Assembly (NCBI RefSeq): GCF_030816115.1
Contig: NZ_JAUSXQ010000001.1
Location: forward strand, 62,001-126,000
DNA from: Chryseobacterium sp. W4I1
Lineage (GTDB): Bacteria; Bacteroidota; Bacteroidia; Flavobacteriales; Weeksellaceae
Reading direction: 5' to 3'
DNA length: 64,000 nucleotides
Positions 56,542 to 64,000 of this stretch are shown here, piece by piece (position 1 is the first letter of the stretch; every line of letters starts with the position of its first letter). Position numbers and translations under genes: made by a program. The notes under the pieces are model-generated. The model saw only the letters and a list, made by a program, of their open reading frames with translations. It ran no database searches and was not told the origin of the DNA.

Positions 56542-57588
56542 ATGAATTTAAAGAAGCAAATGGGACAGTTTCCCAATGAGAAAAGAAAAACCTATTTCCA
56601 TACACTCTTCAACTATACCGATGGAAAATTTCAAAATATACTTCCAACTCCGGCATTGCTGGAGGGCGAGAGCATGACCAAATTGCTTCTGCAGGCTTTA
56701 TGTAAAGTACAAAATGCAACTCCAAAATCTCCTGTTCCGTTTGTGATAACTGATCTTAAAAATCTCAAGCCCGAAGAAAATGCTCTTGTATGGTTTGGTC
56801 ACAGTTCTTATTTCATTCAAATTGATGGTAAAAGATTTCTGGTAGATCCTGTCTTTAGTGGTAATGCTTCACCAATGCCCGGCTTCATAAAAGCTTTTCC
56901 TGGCTCAGATCACTATAAGCCAGAAGATATGCCGGACATAGACTTTCTTTTGATTTCCCATGATCATTGGGATCATTTGGATTACAAAACTGTTCAGAAT
57001 CTGCAAACCAAAGTAGGAAAAGTAATATGTGGATTGGGAACTGGACAACATTTTGAATACTGGGGTTGGAATCCGGAGAAAGTAATTGAAAAAAACTGGT
57101 GGGAAAGCATTGACTTGTCAGATGGTTTTAACATCACACTAACGCCCGCAAGGCATTTTTCAGGAAGACTCCTGAATAGAAATATCTCACTTTGGACTTC
57201 CTTTGTCCTTCAAACACCCTCCAAAAAACTGTTTCTTGGCGGCGACAGCGGTTATGGAAACCATTTTACTGAGATCGGAGAGAAATACGGCCCTTTTGAT
57301 CTTGCCGTAATGGAATGCGGGCAGTACAATGAAAAATGGCCTTACATCCACAGTCTTCCCGAACAGATCATTCAGGAAGTAAAGGAACTAAGAGCTCAAA
57401 ACTTTATTCCTGTTCATCATTCAAAATTTAAATTAGCCCAGCATCCGTGGTTTGAACCTCTGGAACTTGTTTCAAAATATGCAGAAGAGAACAATATACC
57501 CGTTACCCATCCGATGATTGGGGAAAAAGTAGATCTTGACCGGTTGGGCAAAGTAACATGGAAAAAATGGTGGCAAGAGCTGATGTAA
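56542..57588 (+). CDS. MBL-fold metallohydrolase (NAPE-PLD/UlaG-like)
   Basis: A 348-residue cytoplasmic protein. WFGHSSYFIQIDGKRFLVDP leads into the metal motif LISHDHWDHLD (HxHxDH), with later ligands in TPARHFSGR, LGGDSGYG and PVHHSKF. This is the layout of the N-acyl-phosphatidylethanolamine-hydrolysing phospholipase D-like branch of the metallo-beta-lactamase superfamily. The bacterial substrate is not known. A terminator follows. Confidence 0.87.
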   Translation: MNLKKQMGQFPNEKRKTYFHTLFNYTDGKFQNILPTPALLEGESMTKLLLQALCKVQNATPKSPVPFVITDLKNLKPEENALVWFGHSSYFIQIDGKRFLVDPVFSGNASPMPGFIKAFPGSDHYKPEDMPDIDFLLISHDHWDHLDYKTVQNLQTKVGKVICGLGTGQHFEYWGWNPEKVIEKNWWESIDLSDGFNITLTPARHFSGRLLNRNISLWTSFVLQTPSKKLFLGGDSGYGNHFTEIGEKYGPFDLAVMECGQYNEKWPYIHSLPEQIIQEVKELRAQNFIPVHHSKFKLAQHPWFEPLELVSKYAEENNIPVTHPMIGEKVDLDRLGKVTWKKWWQELM

Positions 57589-57624
57589 AGAAAAAGTTGA
57601 AATAAGTATCCCAATAAATTAAAG

Positions 57625-57647
57625 AGCCTGCCAAATCCGGGCAGGCT
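57625..57647 (+). terminator. Intrinsic terminator
   Basis: AGCCTGCC (57625-57632) pairs with GGCAGGCT (57640-57647) around a seven-base loop, followed by TTT. It separates the hydrolase from the convergent DUF4822 gene. Confidence 0.8.
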
Positions 57648-57679
57648 TTTACATCTAAGATCATCTACTTAAAAATATT

Positions 57680-58534
57680 TTATGGTTCTTTGTGATCCAC
57701 TTGGGTATGGATAATATCATAATACACTGAAGGATTTCCAGCATCGGGGATGATTCTGTAGGTAAATTCAGAACTGTTCAGCGTAAGAATATCAACGGTT
57801 CTGGTGAAAAGTACATTTCCGTTCGCGTCCAGAGCAGTGATTGTTCTCTTTTTTCCGTCCGGAGAAATCGACCATGTTCCCTGAGATCTTAGTACATTGT
57901 TCAGTCCGTAAATTGTAAAAGTACCATTCGCTTTAAAATAAGAATATCCAACAAAACCGGAAACACTTGGATCCGTTAAGGCTACCGGATTTCCACTGCT
58001 GTTTTTAGCACCTGTCGTTTCCCATGGGCTAGAAGCTAAAGTAAGCTGGCCATTAGCAGATTCGGCATGAGCCGTTTTGGTATGGACAATATCGTAATAA
58101 ACGGAAGAATCACTTGGATTGGTGTAAATCCTGTAAGTGAATTCATTACTGTTGAGAACAAGAATATCTACAGCCCGTGTAAATATAGTGGTTCCATCAG
58201 GATTCAATGCCGTAATGGTTCTGGTTTTCCCCTGAGGATCTACAGACCAGGTTCCTCTTGATCGTAAAACTTCATTCAGTCCATAAATAACAAAAGTTCC
58301 GTCAGCTTTAAAATAAGCAAAGCCTACAAACCCGTTTACGCTGGCATCGTTGAGGTTTACAGCCTGGCCGTCCTTATCTTTTGCGGCTGTAGTTTCCCAG
58401 GGAGTAGAAGAGAGAATTTGTGAGGGAGTGACCTGCTCCACAACAATGTCATCATCATTATCGGAACATGATATAAAAGCAGTTGGCAAAAGCATTACTG
58501 TAAACAGGTAACATAATTTTTTCAATGTATTCAT
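57680..58534 (-). CDS. DUF4822 lipoprotein with two internal repeats
   Basis: The 284-residue protein starts at ATG 58534 (MNTLKKL) with lipobox FISCS. Two copies of a 110-residue domain follow: SSTPWETTAAKDKDGQAVNL to YYDIVHTK, and ASSPWETTGAKNSSGNPVAL to YYDIIHTQ. Each contains GFVG[FY][AS]YFKA, YGLN[EN]VLRS and [ILV]LNS[NS]EFTYRI. I recognise this as DUF4822. Its function is unknown; the size and lipid anchor suggest an envelope binding protein. Confidence 0.8.
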   Translation of the reverse strand: MNTLKKLCYLFTVMLLPTAFISCSDNDDDIVVEQVTPSQILSSTPWETTAAKDKDGQAVNLNDASVNGFVGFAYFKADGTFVIYGLNEVLRSRGTWSVDPQGKTRTITALNPDGTTIFTRAVDILVLNSNEFTYRIYTNPSDSSVYYDIVHTKTAHAESANGQLTLASSPWETTGAKNSSGNPVALTDPSVSGFVGYSYFKANGTFTIYGLNNVLRSQGTWSISPDGKKRTITALDANGNVLFTRTVDILTLNSSEFTYRIIPDAGNPSVYYDIIHTQVDHKEP

Positions 58535-58555
58535 AATCAATATTTTTATTCACTG

Positions 58556-58563
58556 CAAACATA
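58556..58563 (-). promoter_or_regulatory. -7 element of the DUF4822 gene
   Basis: TATGTTTG on the minus strand matches TAnnTTTG and places the transcript start about 15 bases before ATG 58534. A TTTG at 58581-58578 is only 14 bases upstream, closer than usual. Confidence 0.45.
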
Positions 58564-58690
58564 TCTCTTATGAAAATCAAAACGTTGTACGAAATATCTC
58601 TTTTGTTGTAGAATGTATAACTCCACATTTCAGATGTTGATAAATTAATATGAATTCGGGATAAGATGGGTATGTGGTCATAATGAGGTA

Positions 58691-58850
58691 AGGAAGTCTG
58701 AAGATGGAAGATGGAAGTTTTTGAAGATCAAAAGCAGAACTGTAACCTGGCTCTACCCATTTTTTTAAACAACTTCATTAAATTTTATAGTAATTATTAA
58801 AAATTAGTGTTTAAAAGTACTTCCAGCCTCCCTCTTCCAGCTTCCCGCTC
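58691..58850. repeat. Purine-rich GGAAG repeat with inverted partner
   Basis: GAAGATGGAAGATGGAAG near 58700 faces CTTCCAGCCTCCCTCTTCCA near 58820 with about 100 bases between. The words are imperfect, so pairing is partial. Together with short AT-rich stretches this fills the 400-base gap before the DUF434 gene. No gene is present. Confidence 0.45.
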
Positions 58851-58940
58851 TTGTAGAAAACCTCAAGTTAAATTTAAAATCACAGGGAGTTCAGAAGCAG
58901 ATTCCTGTCATTATATCCGCTTAAAAAACTATTTTTGAGT

Positions 58941-59654
58941 ATGAATAACAGAAACCGTGGAAAAAACACCGGTGATGATGTGATTTTCGGTTCACAGAAA
59001 CAGGTTGATAAGCTTAAAATGGCGGTTCAGGACATGATGTATTTATTGAGCAGAGGTTACGCAGAGAAAGCTTCTTCTGAACTCGTGGGAAACAGATACA
59101 AGCTTAAAACACGTCAGATTCAGGCATTGCGCGGAGTTTCCGCATCTGAACAGCAGATACAGCATAGAAAAGATAAACAGCTGGAAGTTTCGGATCTGAA
59201 AAACAAAATCCTGTATCTGGATGGTTTTAATGTATTGATTTTAATGGAAAGCTTACTTTCCGGTGCTTATATTTTTGAAGGAGCGGACGGATGTTTCCGG
59301 GATCTTTCGGGTGTTCACGGAACCTATAAAAGAGTCAACCAAACCCAGACAGCGATAGGACTTGTTGCAGCATTTTTTCAAAAAGCTGAGGTACAGAAAT
59401 TGATCTGGATTTTCGATAAGCCGGTCTCCAACAGCGGACGGATTAAAAAGATTGTCCTTGATTTTGCAGAGGAAAACAAACTGAACTGGGAAGCAGAGCT
59501 GGAGTTCAATCCGGATAAGTTTTTAGCAGAAAATTCTGAAATTGCAGTGTCTTCAGATGCCTTGATTCTGGATCACTGCCCAAAATGGTTCAATCTCATT
59601 GCGTATCTGATCAGAGAAGAAAACCTGGAAGTTAATCTCATCAAAATGGCTTAA
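58941..59654 (+). CDS. DUF434 domain protein
   Basis: A 237-residue cytoplasmic protein. LLSRGYAEKASSELVGNRYKL near the N-terminus and LYLDGFNVLILMESLLSGAY in the middle (an acidic YLDGFN strand as in PIN/NYN-like folds) match DUF434 as I recall it. ASSDALILDHCPKW near the end may supply another acidic residue. A nuclease-like fold is possible but not shown. The next gene begins one base after this stop, so they are probably translated together. The start is ATG 58941; a TTG two codons upstream is also open. Confidence 0.72.
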   Translation: MNNRNRGKNTGDDVIFGSQKQVDKLKMAVQDMMYLLSRGYAEKASSELVGNRYKLKTRQIQALRGVSASEQQIQHRKDKQLEVSDLKNKILYLDGFNVLILMESLLSGAYIFEGADGCFRDLSGVHGTYKRVNQTQTAIGLVAAFFQKAEVQKLIWIFDKPVSNSGRIKKIVLDFAEENKLNWEAELEFNPDKFLAENSEIAVSSDALILDHCPKWFNLIAYLIREENLEVNLIKMA

Positions 59655-59655
59655 A

Positions 59656-60306
59656 ATGAATTTATTTACGTTCTGTATTCCGTTTATTTCAAACCTCTGG
59701 AAAGAAAAATACCAGACTATTCTTACTGAAGAACATCTGCGGGCTATGGAAAACAATATCAGAAAATTTCAGAATAATATGCTGGAATGGGAGCTTCCCT
59801 ATTTTAATGAAGAAATAAAGCCAGACCGGACGACAAGTTTTAAACTGTTCATCGATGTGCTCCAAAACAATGACTCCGATGAGATAAAAGCATCACAACT
59901 TGAAAATATTCCGTTTGAGCATTGGCTGAATATTCTGGGGCAGCGTCTGACTTCTGCCAGCGTCCGGGATGAAAATGCTGTTCCGCCTTTAAAAGGGACA
60001 TTAATCGAAGCTTGCATGAAACCTTTTAACAACGAAATTACCATTGCTCAAAGAGCCTGGGAAAAACATATCGGAAGAATGGATGATGAATTTTGGGGTG
60101 AGATCAAGGGAAACAATATGCAGAAACAGGAAAAAGTAATGGAAAAGATTTTTTACATCCTGGATAACAGATCCTGGTGGAATGTTTTCTATCATTACAA
60201 ACATGAACTTGTTTTTGAAGTCAGGGAAAAAGAAGGTCATGGGATCCGGTGGAGTCACGGCGGGAAACAGCTGATCGGTTTTCTTGAAAAATTTATCAAC
60301 GACTAG
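59656..60306 (+). CDS. Conserved-looking hypothetical protein next to DUF434
   Basis: A 216-residue, tryptophan-rich, mostly helical protein (RAWEKHIGRMDDEFWGEIK, NRSWWNVFYHYKHELVFEV) without signal peptide or known motif. It follows the DUF434 gene by one base. Codon use and length support a real gene. No function can be named. Confidence 0.6.
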   Translation: MNLFTFCIPFISNLWKEKYQTILTEEHLRAMENNIRKFQNNMLEWELPYFNEEIKPDRTTSFKLFIDVLQNNDSDEIKASQLENIPFEHWLNILGQRLTSASVRDENAVPPLKGTLIEACMKPFNNEITIAQRAWEKHIGRMDDEFWGEIKGNNMQKQEKVMEKIFYILDNRSWWNVFYHYKHELVFEVREKEGHGIRWSHGGKQLIGFLEKFIND

Positions 60307-60353
60307 AATATAATTTTCACTGCGTAAAAATATTGCGTACTGAGCAGAATCGC

Positions 60354-60473
60354 CGGAACGAACCGTCTTTCCTTCCGTATGTTGCACAAACGATTGCTCA
60401 CTGGAAAAAAATAAGTATTTCCGAAGTGGTGGATAAAACCACGAAAACCGCCAGAAATTTTTTCAAACTATAA
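60354..60473 (+). pseudogene. C-terminal remnant of a TatD-family DNase gene
   Basis: The frame reads RNEPSFLPYVAQTIAHWKKI and then SEVVDKTTKTARNFFKL before TAA 60471-60473. This is the end of TatD-type hydrolases (P-S/Y-x-LPYVA...VA-x-x-T-x-x-NA-x-x-F). No N-terminal part, metal site or start codon is present, so only about 39 codons survive. Confidence 0.6.
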
Positions 60474-60505
60474 AAAGAGCTCTACTCATAAAGTAAAGCT
60501 CTTTT
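60473..60505. terminator. Intrinsic terminator behind the tatD remnant
   Basis: AAAAGAGCT (60473-60481) pairs with AGCTCTTTT (60497-60505), with T-runs after it. It also lies behind the convergent deoD gene. Confidence 0.75.
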
Positions 60506-60548
60506 TTTATGGTGAAACTGCAAAAACTGCAGCTTAACTTCTTTTTGA

Positions 60549-61259
60549 TTAAAGACTTTTTATTGCTGATTCCAAAGCCAGTTCCATCATAGGTTTAAGG
60601 GCTTTTTCTCTTTCGTCAGCAGAAATTTTTTCGTGGGTAGGAATAATATCAGTTACCGTAAGAATCGTCGCTGCATTTTTCCCTAAATGCTGTGCATTAG
60701 CAAATAACCCGAACGCTTCCATTTCTACAGCAGGGCAGTTGTATTTCGTCGCAATTGCTGGAACATTAGGATCTTTTCTGTAGAAAATATCGCTACTGTG
60801 TACATTGATCGCTTTAGTCGCTAAAGAAAGCTCCTGAGCAGTTTCATTGATCGTTCCAAAAATATTTCCCTGGTGAGGAAGAATTTCATCTTCAATTTCC
60901 CATGCATATTTTGCATATGTACTTTCGCTGGCTGCGTTTTCAATATTTAAAATATCAAAAAGCTTAAGGTCTGTGGTATAAGCTCCGCACGTCCCAATTC
61001 TGATGATAGTATCTACGTCATACTCCGTAAATAATTCAAAAGAATAGATCCCGATGCTCGGAAAGCCCATTCCACTGGCTCCTACAGTGATCTCTTTTCC
61101 TTTGTAAAGACCCGTATAATAAAAGATTCCTCTTGTTTTGCTTACCAGTTTAGCATTTTCCAAATAGTTTTCAGCAATATATTGTGCACGAAGTGGATCC
61201 CCCGGCTGCAATACTACTTTAGCAATTTCTCCTTTTTTTGCACTGATGTGAATACTCAT
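60549..61259 (-). CDS. deoD: Purine-nucleoside phosphorylase, DeoD type
   Basis: Splits purine nucleosides with phosphate for salvage. MSIHISAKKGEIAKVVLQPGDPLRA is split here by residue use into the typical start and the phosphate loop (GDPLRAQYIA); RIGTCGAY, ASGMGFPSIGIYSFEL and VEMEAFGLF are catalytic text of the hexameric class, and TVTDIIPTHE carries the late Asp. ATG 61259 is preferred to the one 30 bases upstream. The protein has 236 residues, as expected. Confidence 0.92.
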   Translation of the reverse strand: MSIHISAKKGEIAKVVLQPGDPLRAQYIAENYLENAKLVSKTRGIFYYTGLYKGKEITVGASGMGFPSIGIYSFELFTEYDVDTIIRIGTCGAYTTDLKLFDILNIENAASESTYAKYAWEIEDEILPHQGNIFGTINETAQELSLATKAINVHSSDIFYRKDPNVPAIATKYNCPAVEMEAFGLFANAQHLGKNAATILTVTDIIPTHEKISADEREKALKPMMELALESAIKSL

Positions 61260-61562
61260 AATGTTATTTTGAAGGGACAAAGATAGCAACTTTTAGATTG
61301 AAATAGCCCAAGGATTTATTATTCAATGCCATAAGTTTTCCGCACACAAATTCCCATCCTCCGGAGGTATGGCAGATCAGAGATTTGACGGGTGGTCAAA
61401 AAATCCCAACATAAAAAACATACACAATCATCTTGAATTCTCAGTAGAACACAAGCAAATCCTGCTTATGATTGCCAATACAGTTTCAAAATAGAATAAC
61501 ACAGAAGAAGTACAGGCAGTATCTCCTTCTTACTTTAGCAAAAATTAAAGATATTAATTGTA

Positions 61563-61952
61563 ATGAAAATTGAACATATCGCTTTTTGGGTAAAAGATCT
61601 GGAAAAGATGAAAGAATTTTACCAGAAATATTTTGGAGCCGTTTCCAATGAGAAATACCATAATCCCTTAAAACATTTTCAGTCCTATTTTTTAAGTTTT
61701 GATAACGGATGCCGTCTGGAAATCATGACTAAACCTGATATTAAGGAAAGTGGAAATACTTATGATTCACAGCGGTACGGGATCATTCATCTTGCTTTTT
61801 CCACAGAAAGTAAAGAAAAAGTAGACAGACTCACGGAAACTCTAAGAAAAGAAGGTTACACAATTGCCGCAGAACCACGTACAACAGGCGATGGCTATTA
61901 CGAAAGTGTCATTTTGGATCCCGAAAACAATATTATAGAAATTACAGATTGA
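61563..61952 (+). CDS. VOC-family (glyoxalase-like) protein
   Basis: A 129-residue single-domain protein of two beta-alpha-beta-beta-beta units. HIAFWVKDLEKMKEFYQKYFG gives the first ligand (His), RLEIMTKPD a glutamate, GIIHLAFST a second His and NIIEITD the last Glu. The set fits a metal-dependent VOC enzyme such as a small lactoylglutathione-lyase-like protein, but the substrate is unknown. Its stop precedes a remarkable hairpin. Confidence 0.85.
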   Translation: MKIEHIAFWVKDLEKMKEFYQKYFGAVSNEKYHNPLKHFQSYFLSFDNGCRLEIMTKPDIKESGNTYDSQRYGIIHLAFSTESKEKVDRLTETLRKEGYTIAAEPRTTGDGYYESVILDPENNIIEITD

Positions 61953-61975
61953 TCTTAATGAGTAAAGATTCTTTT

Positions 61976-62016
61976 CCTGTTTTCAGCGCGCGTCGAAGAC
62001 GCGCGCTGAAAACAGG
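61976..62016. repeat. Perfect 19-bp GC-rich hairpin
   Basis: CCTGTTTTCAGCGCGCGTC (61976-61994) pairs without mismatch with 61998-62016 around GAA. No T-run follows, so it is not a standard terminator on the plus strand; ten bases of GC-only text in an AT-rich genome suggest an inserted element such as a REP-like unit. Confidence 0.75.
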
Positions 62017-62206
62017 AACCTTAAACATCCATTATACAATCATCTGCAGCATTGACCGATATTCGAGTGCAAAAAAATAATTCAATAGTTTCCAATTAAG
62101 CTAATCAACCCATTTGTGAATTATTCACAACAAATGTTATTTAAAACAATCAAACACCTGTAGAAAAATTTTATTCTCACAGAAATAGTTTTATTTTTGT
62201 TAGACT

Positions 62207-62869
62207 ATGGAAACCAGGTCACCATTTTTAGATACCCTGTTTCTGCTTCGGAAAAGCGGAACGGTCACTGTTTTTTCAAATCTACATGAGATATCAAAAA
62301 AAGAAGAACAGGAAGCCGGAGATTATTTTGAAACAGAATTTGAAAAAGAGAGACTGGAGTTCTTGTCCGGAGATATCCATTGTAACAAAGAAGCTGCAGT
62401 TTGGGCGGCAAAAGTCCTTTATTTCAGCACGCAACTCTATCTGATCAGGAAAAATACAGCCAAAGATCTGGATAAACTTATTCCTAAACTTAAAACAACT
62501 CCTGATATTTCTTCCATTTTGTCTGCGGATCTTTCATTAAGATTCCTGCCGCAGATCATCCCATTACTGCAAACTGCAGATCCGGAAGATCCTTTGGTTA
62601 AAATATTGGAAGAGATTCTTTCACAGTTTCATTATTCCGGGATCGGGTATCAGCTTGATCTGGAAAAGGTCAACTGGGAAAAAGACTTGAAAGACAGGAC
62701 CTACCGAAAACTGTATCTCGAAAGGATTGTAGAAAAGAAAGCCTATGAACTGGCAGAAATTCCTTATATTAATCAACTGCTTATTGCAGAATTTGGACTT
62801 CACAAGAATGCATTTTGGAAAGAACTAAAAATAATAATAACCAATGACTCAAAATATTACAAAACTTAA
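62207..62869 (+). CDS. Helical protein of a MoxR ATPase operon (possible bpX0-like)
   Basis: A 220-residue protein with no signal peptide or membrane helix (METRSPFLDTLFLLRKSG, ADLSLRFLPQIIPLLQ, YINQLLIAEFGLHKNAFWKE). Its last 26 bases overlap the start of the MoxR ATPase gene, so the two are translationally coupled. I recall that MoxR-vWA-beta-propeller ternary systems have a small protein (bpX0) at this place, and this may be it, but the match was made from context and length, not from a search. Confidence 0.55.
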   Translation: METRSPFLDTLFLLRKSGTVTVFSNLHEISKKEEQEAGDYFETEFEKERLEFLSGDIHCNKEAAVWAAKVLYFSTQLYLIRKNTAKDLDKLIPKLKTTPDISSILSADLSLRFLPQIIPLLQTADPEDPLVKILEEILSQFHYSGIGYQLDLEKVNWEKDLKDRTYRKLYLERIVEKKAYELAEIPYINQLLIAEFGLHKNAFWKELKIIITNDSKYYKT

Positions 62870-63977
62870 CACCGTTCTTAATTACGTAAAAGATACATTC
62901 GTTGGAAAAAATAATGTAGTAGATCTGCTGGGAATATGCCTCCTTGCAAGAGAAAATGCATTTTTATACGGACCTCCCGGAACGGCAAAATCCGCTATCG
63001 TGAGAACCCTTTCTAAAACGATGAAAGATGGTAGAAACTTTGAATATTTATTAACCCGTTTCACAGAACCGAATGAGATATTTGGTCCTTTTGATATAAG
63101 AAAGCTAAAAGAAGGGGAACTTCTCACCAATACCGAAGGTATGATGCCCGAAGCTTCACTGGTTTTCCTGGACGAGATTTTCAATGCCAATTCTGCCATT
63201 CTGAATTCACTTCTGACAGCTCTCAACGAAAAGATTTTCAAAAGAGGAAAAGAAACAAAACATTTACCGGCCTTGATGTTTGTTGGAGCCAGTAATGTCC
63301 TTCCCGAAGATGAGGCTCTTAATGCATTATTCGATCGTTTTTTGGTTAGGATCAATGTTGATTATGTAAATCCTGAGCTGCTTCAGCAAGTGCTTATTGC
63401 CGGAAGGAAGCTGGAAAATGAAATGACAACAAATATTCCCGAAATTCATGCAGAAGAGATAAGAGAACTTCAGAATCTATGTAAAACAGTAGATTTGAGA
63501 CCCATTTACGAGGTGTATTTAAATACCATTATCAGTTTAAGAAATACAGGAATTGCTATTTCAGACCGTAGAGCCGTAAAGCTTCAGAACCTGATTGCCG
63601 CAAGTGCCCTGATCTGCGGAAGAAATGAAGCCGTACTTTCCGATCTTTGGGTACTGAAACACATCTGGGATACCGAAGAGCAGATTGAGATCCTGGAAGG
63701 CATCATCAACAGAACCATTGAGAAAGATGATCACCCGAAATCACATCCACAGGCGATGCAGAACAAAACTCCGAACCCGGAGGAAGTGATGAAAGATGTA
63801 AAAATTCTTGTAGAGAAATGGAACAGCGGAATGCTGAGTTTTGAAGAACAGAATGTGATCAAAGATAAATTGAGATACCTGCAAACCCGTTGCGACTGGA
63901 TCAGAAATCCCGAGCAGAAACAGTATATTCAGCAAGAAATTGAAAGCTTATGGCAGAAAATCCTTCAAACAGTGTAA
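62844..63977 (+). CDS. RavA/MoxR-type AAA+ ATPase
   Basis: A 377-residue cytoplasmic ATPase. Walker A is GPPGTAKSAIVRTL, Walker B is LVFLDEIFNAN, sensor 1 is FVGASN, and YLLTRFTEPNEIFGP is the text typical of the RavA branch. A helical C-terminal part (from about 300) follows. MoxR ATPases act as chaperones on partner vWA or metal-binding proteins. The gene overlaps its neighbours by 26 and 28 bases on each side. The operon continues beyond the window. Confidence 0.88.
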   Translation: MTQNITKLNTVLNYVKDTFVGKNNVVDLLGICLLARENAFLYGPPGTAKSAIVRTLSKTMKDGRNFEYLLTRFTEPNEIFGPFDIRKLKEGELLTNTEGMMPEASLVFLDEIFNANSAILNSLLTALNEKIFKRGKETKHLPALMFVGASNVLPEDEALNALFDRFLVRINVDYVNPELLQQVLIAGRKLENEMTTNIPEIHAEEIRELQNLCKTVDLRPIYEVYLNTIISLRNTGIAISDRRAVKLQNLIAASALICGRNEAVLSDLWVLKHIWDTEEQIEILEGIINRTIEKDDHPKSHPQAMQNKTPNPEEVMKDVKILVEKWNSGMLSFEEQNVIKDKLRYLQTRCDWIRNPEQKQYIQQEIESLWQKILQTV

Positions 63978-64000
63978 AAGAATTCTGGGCAGAACTTCCC
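63950..64000 (+). CDS. Start of the third gene of the MoxR operon (partial)
   Basis: ATG 63950 lies inside the end of the MoxR gene in another frame and codes MAENPSNSVKEFWAELP before the window ends. The overlap matches that of the first two genes, which supports it as a real start. Its product, a vWA or bpX protein if this is a ternary system, cannot be judged. Confidence 0.5.
   Translation, partial: MAENPSNSVKEFWAELP

Noticed and set aside
56346..56576. Minus-strand frame of 76 codons between the barrel and the hydrolase gene
   Set aside because: It overlaps the start of the hydrolase gene and has a biased, AT-driven composition without a family match.
61369..61494. 41-codon frame (MADQRFDGWSKNP...) with an SD-like GGAGG in front
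   Set aside because: The ribosome-binding-like sequence is part of a GC palindrome and the genus does not depend on such sites; the residues have no known match and the frame may be chance.
1..64000. CRISPR arrays, insertion sequences or prophage genes
   Set aside because: No evenly spaced repeats, transposase, integrase or phage structural gene was seen in any part of the window.

Overview
The window looks like the chromosome of a Weeksellaceae-type flavobacterium, most likely Chryseobacterium. This rests on A+T-rich DNA, TAnnTTTG-type promoters, type IX secretion (T9SS) C-terminal sorting domains, DUF6705 and DUF4822 lipoproteins, bacteriocin-like GG-leader peptides, a short NuoG, and YD/RHS proteins with the flavobacterial [13 protein letters not shown] core. 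The species cannot be fixed from the sequence alone.

Layout. 1-4 kb: the end of an unknown gene, then a large phosphoesterase/outer-membrane-barrel fusion on the minus strand. 4-6.2 kb: an HD-PycTM membrane protein and a bestrophin-type channel in tandem. 6.2-9.9 kb: an XRE regulator with a perfect 30-bp palindromic operator, a lipoprotein with a JAMM-like C-terminus, a DUF6705 gene and two decayed DUF6705 copies. 9.9-12.6 kb: a frameshifted GAF-type gene and a small membrane protein. 12.9-27.3 kb: the complete minus-strand complex I operon, nuoA to nuoN, with an outer-membrane barrel gene between nuoF and nuoG. 27.4-38.4 kb: housekeeping genes (GNAT, zinc metallopeptidase, YigZ, ribD, DUF349, aroE, secreted endonuclease I, LolE-like permease, rbfA, methylmalonyl-CoA epimerase) and a bacteriocin-like peptide. 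38.5-51 kb: a tRNA-Met gene whose last 44 bp recur at 50913-50956, enclosing about 12.4 kb of T9SS and YD/RHS polymorphic-toxin genes; this is the main accessory region. 51-62 kb: Na+/H+ antiporter, map, a second bacteriocin-like peptide, a TonB-receptor-like barrel, an MBL hydrolase, a duplicated DUF4822 lipoprotein, DUF434, a tatD remnant, deoD and a VOC protein. 62.2-64 kb: the start of a tightly overlapping operon with a RavA/MoxR-type AAA+ ATPase.

The island reads as one weapon locus. A secreted T9SS propeller protein and two long YD-repeat proteins come first. The second YD protein ends in a metzincin-like protease tip followed by a lipoprotein that may be its immunity protein. Two displaced tips without their own N-termini follow: a GHSLG lipase-like tip with a two-helix membrane protein, and a Ntox44-like tip with a lipoprotein. 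No integrase is left.

Five otherwise intact genes (nuoL, nuoN, the GAF-type gene, the gene at 9006 and the last toxin/immunity pair) are each disturbed by what looks like a single base in or beside a short homopolymer. As nuoL and nuoN belong to an otherwise perfect operon, sequencing or assembly error is the simplest explanation.
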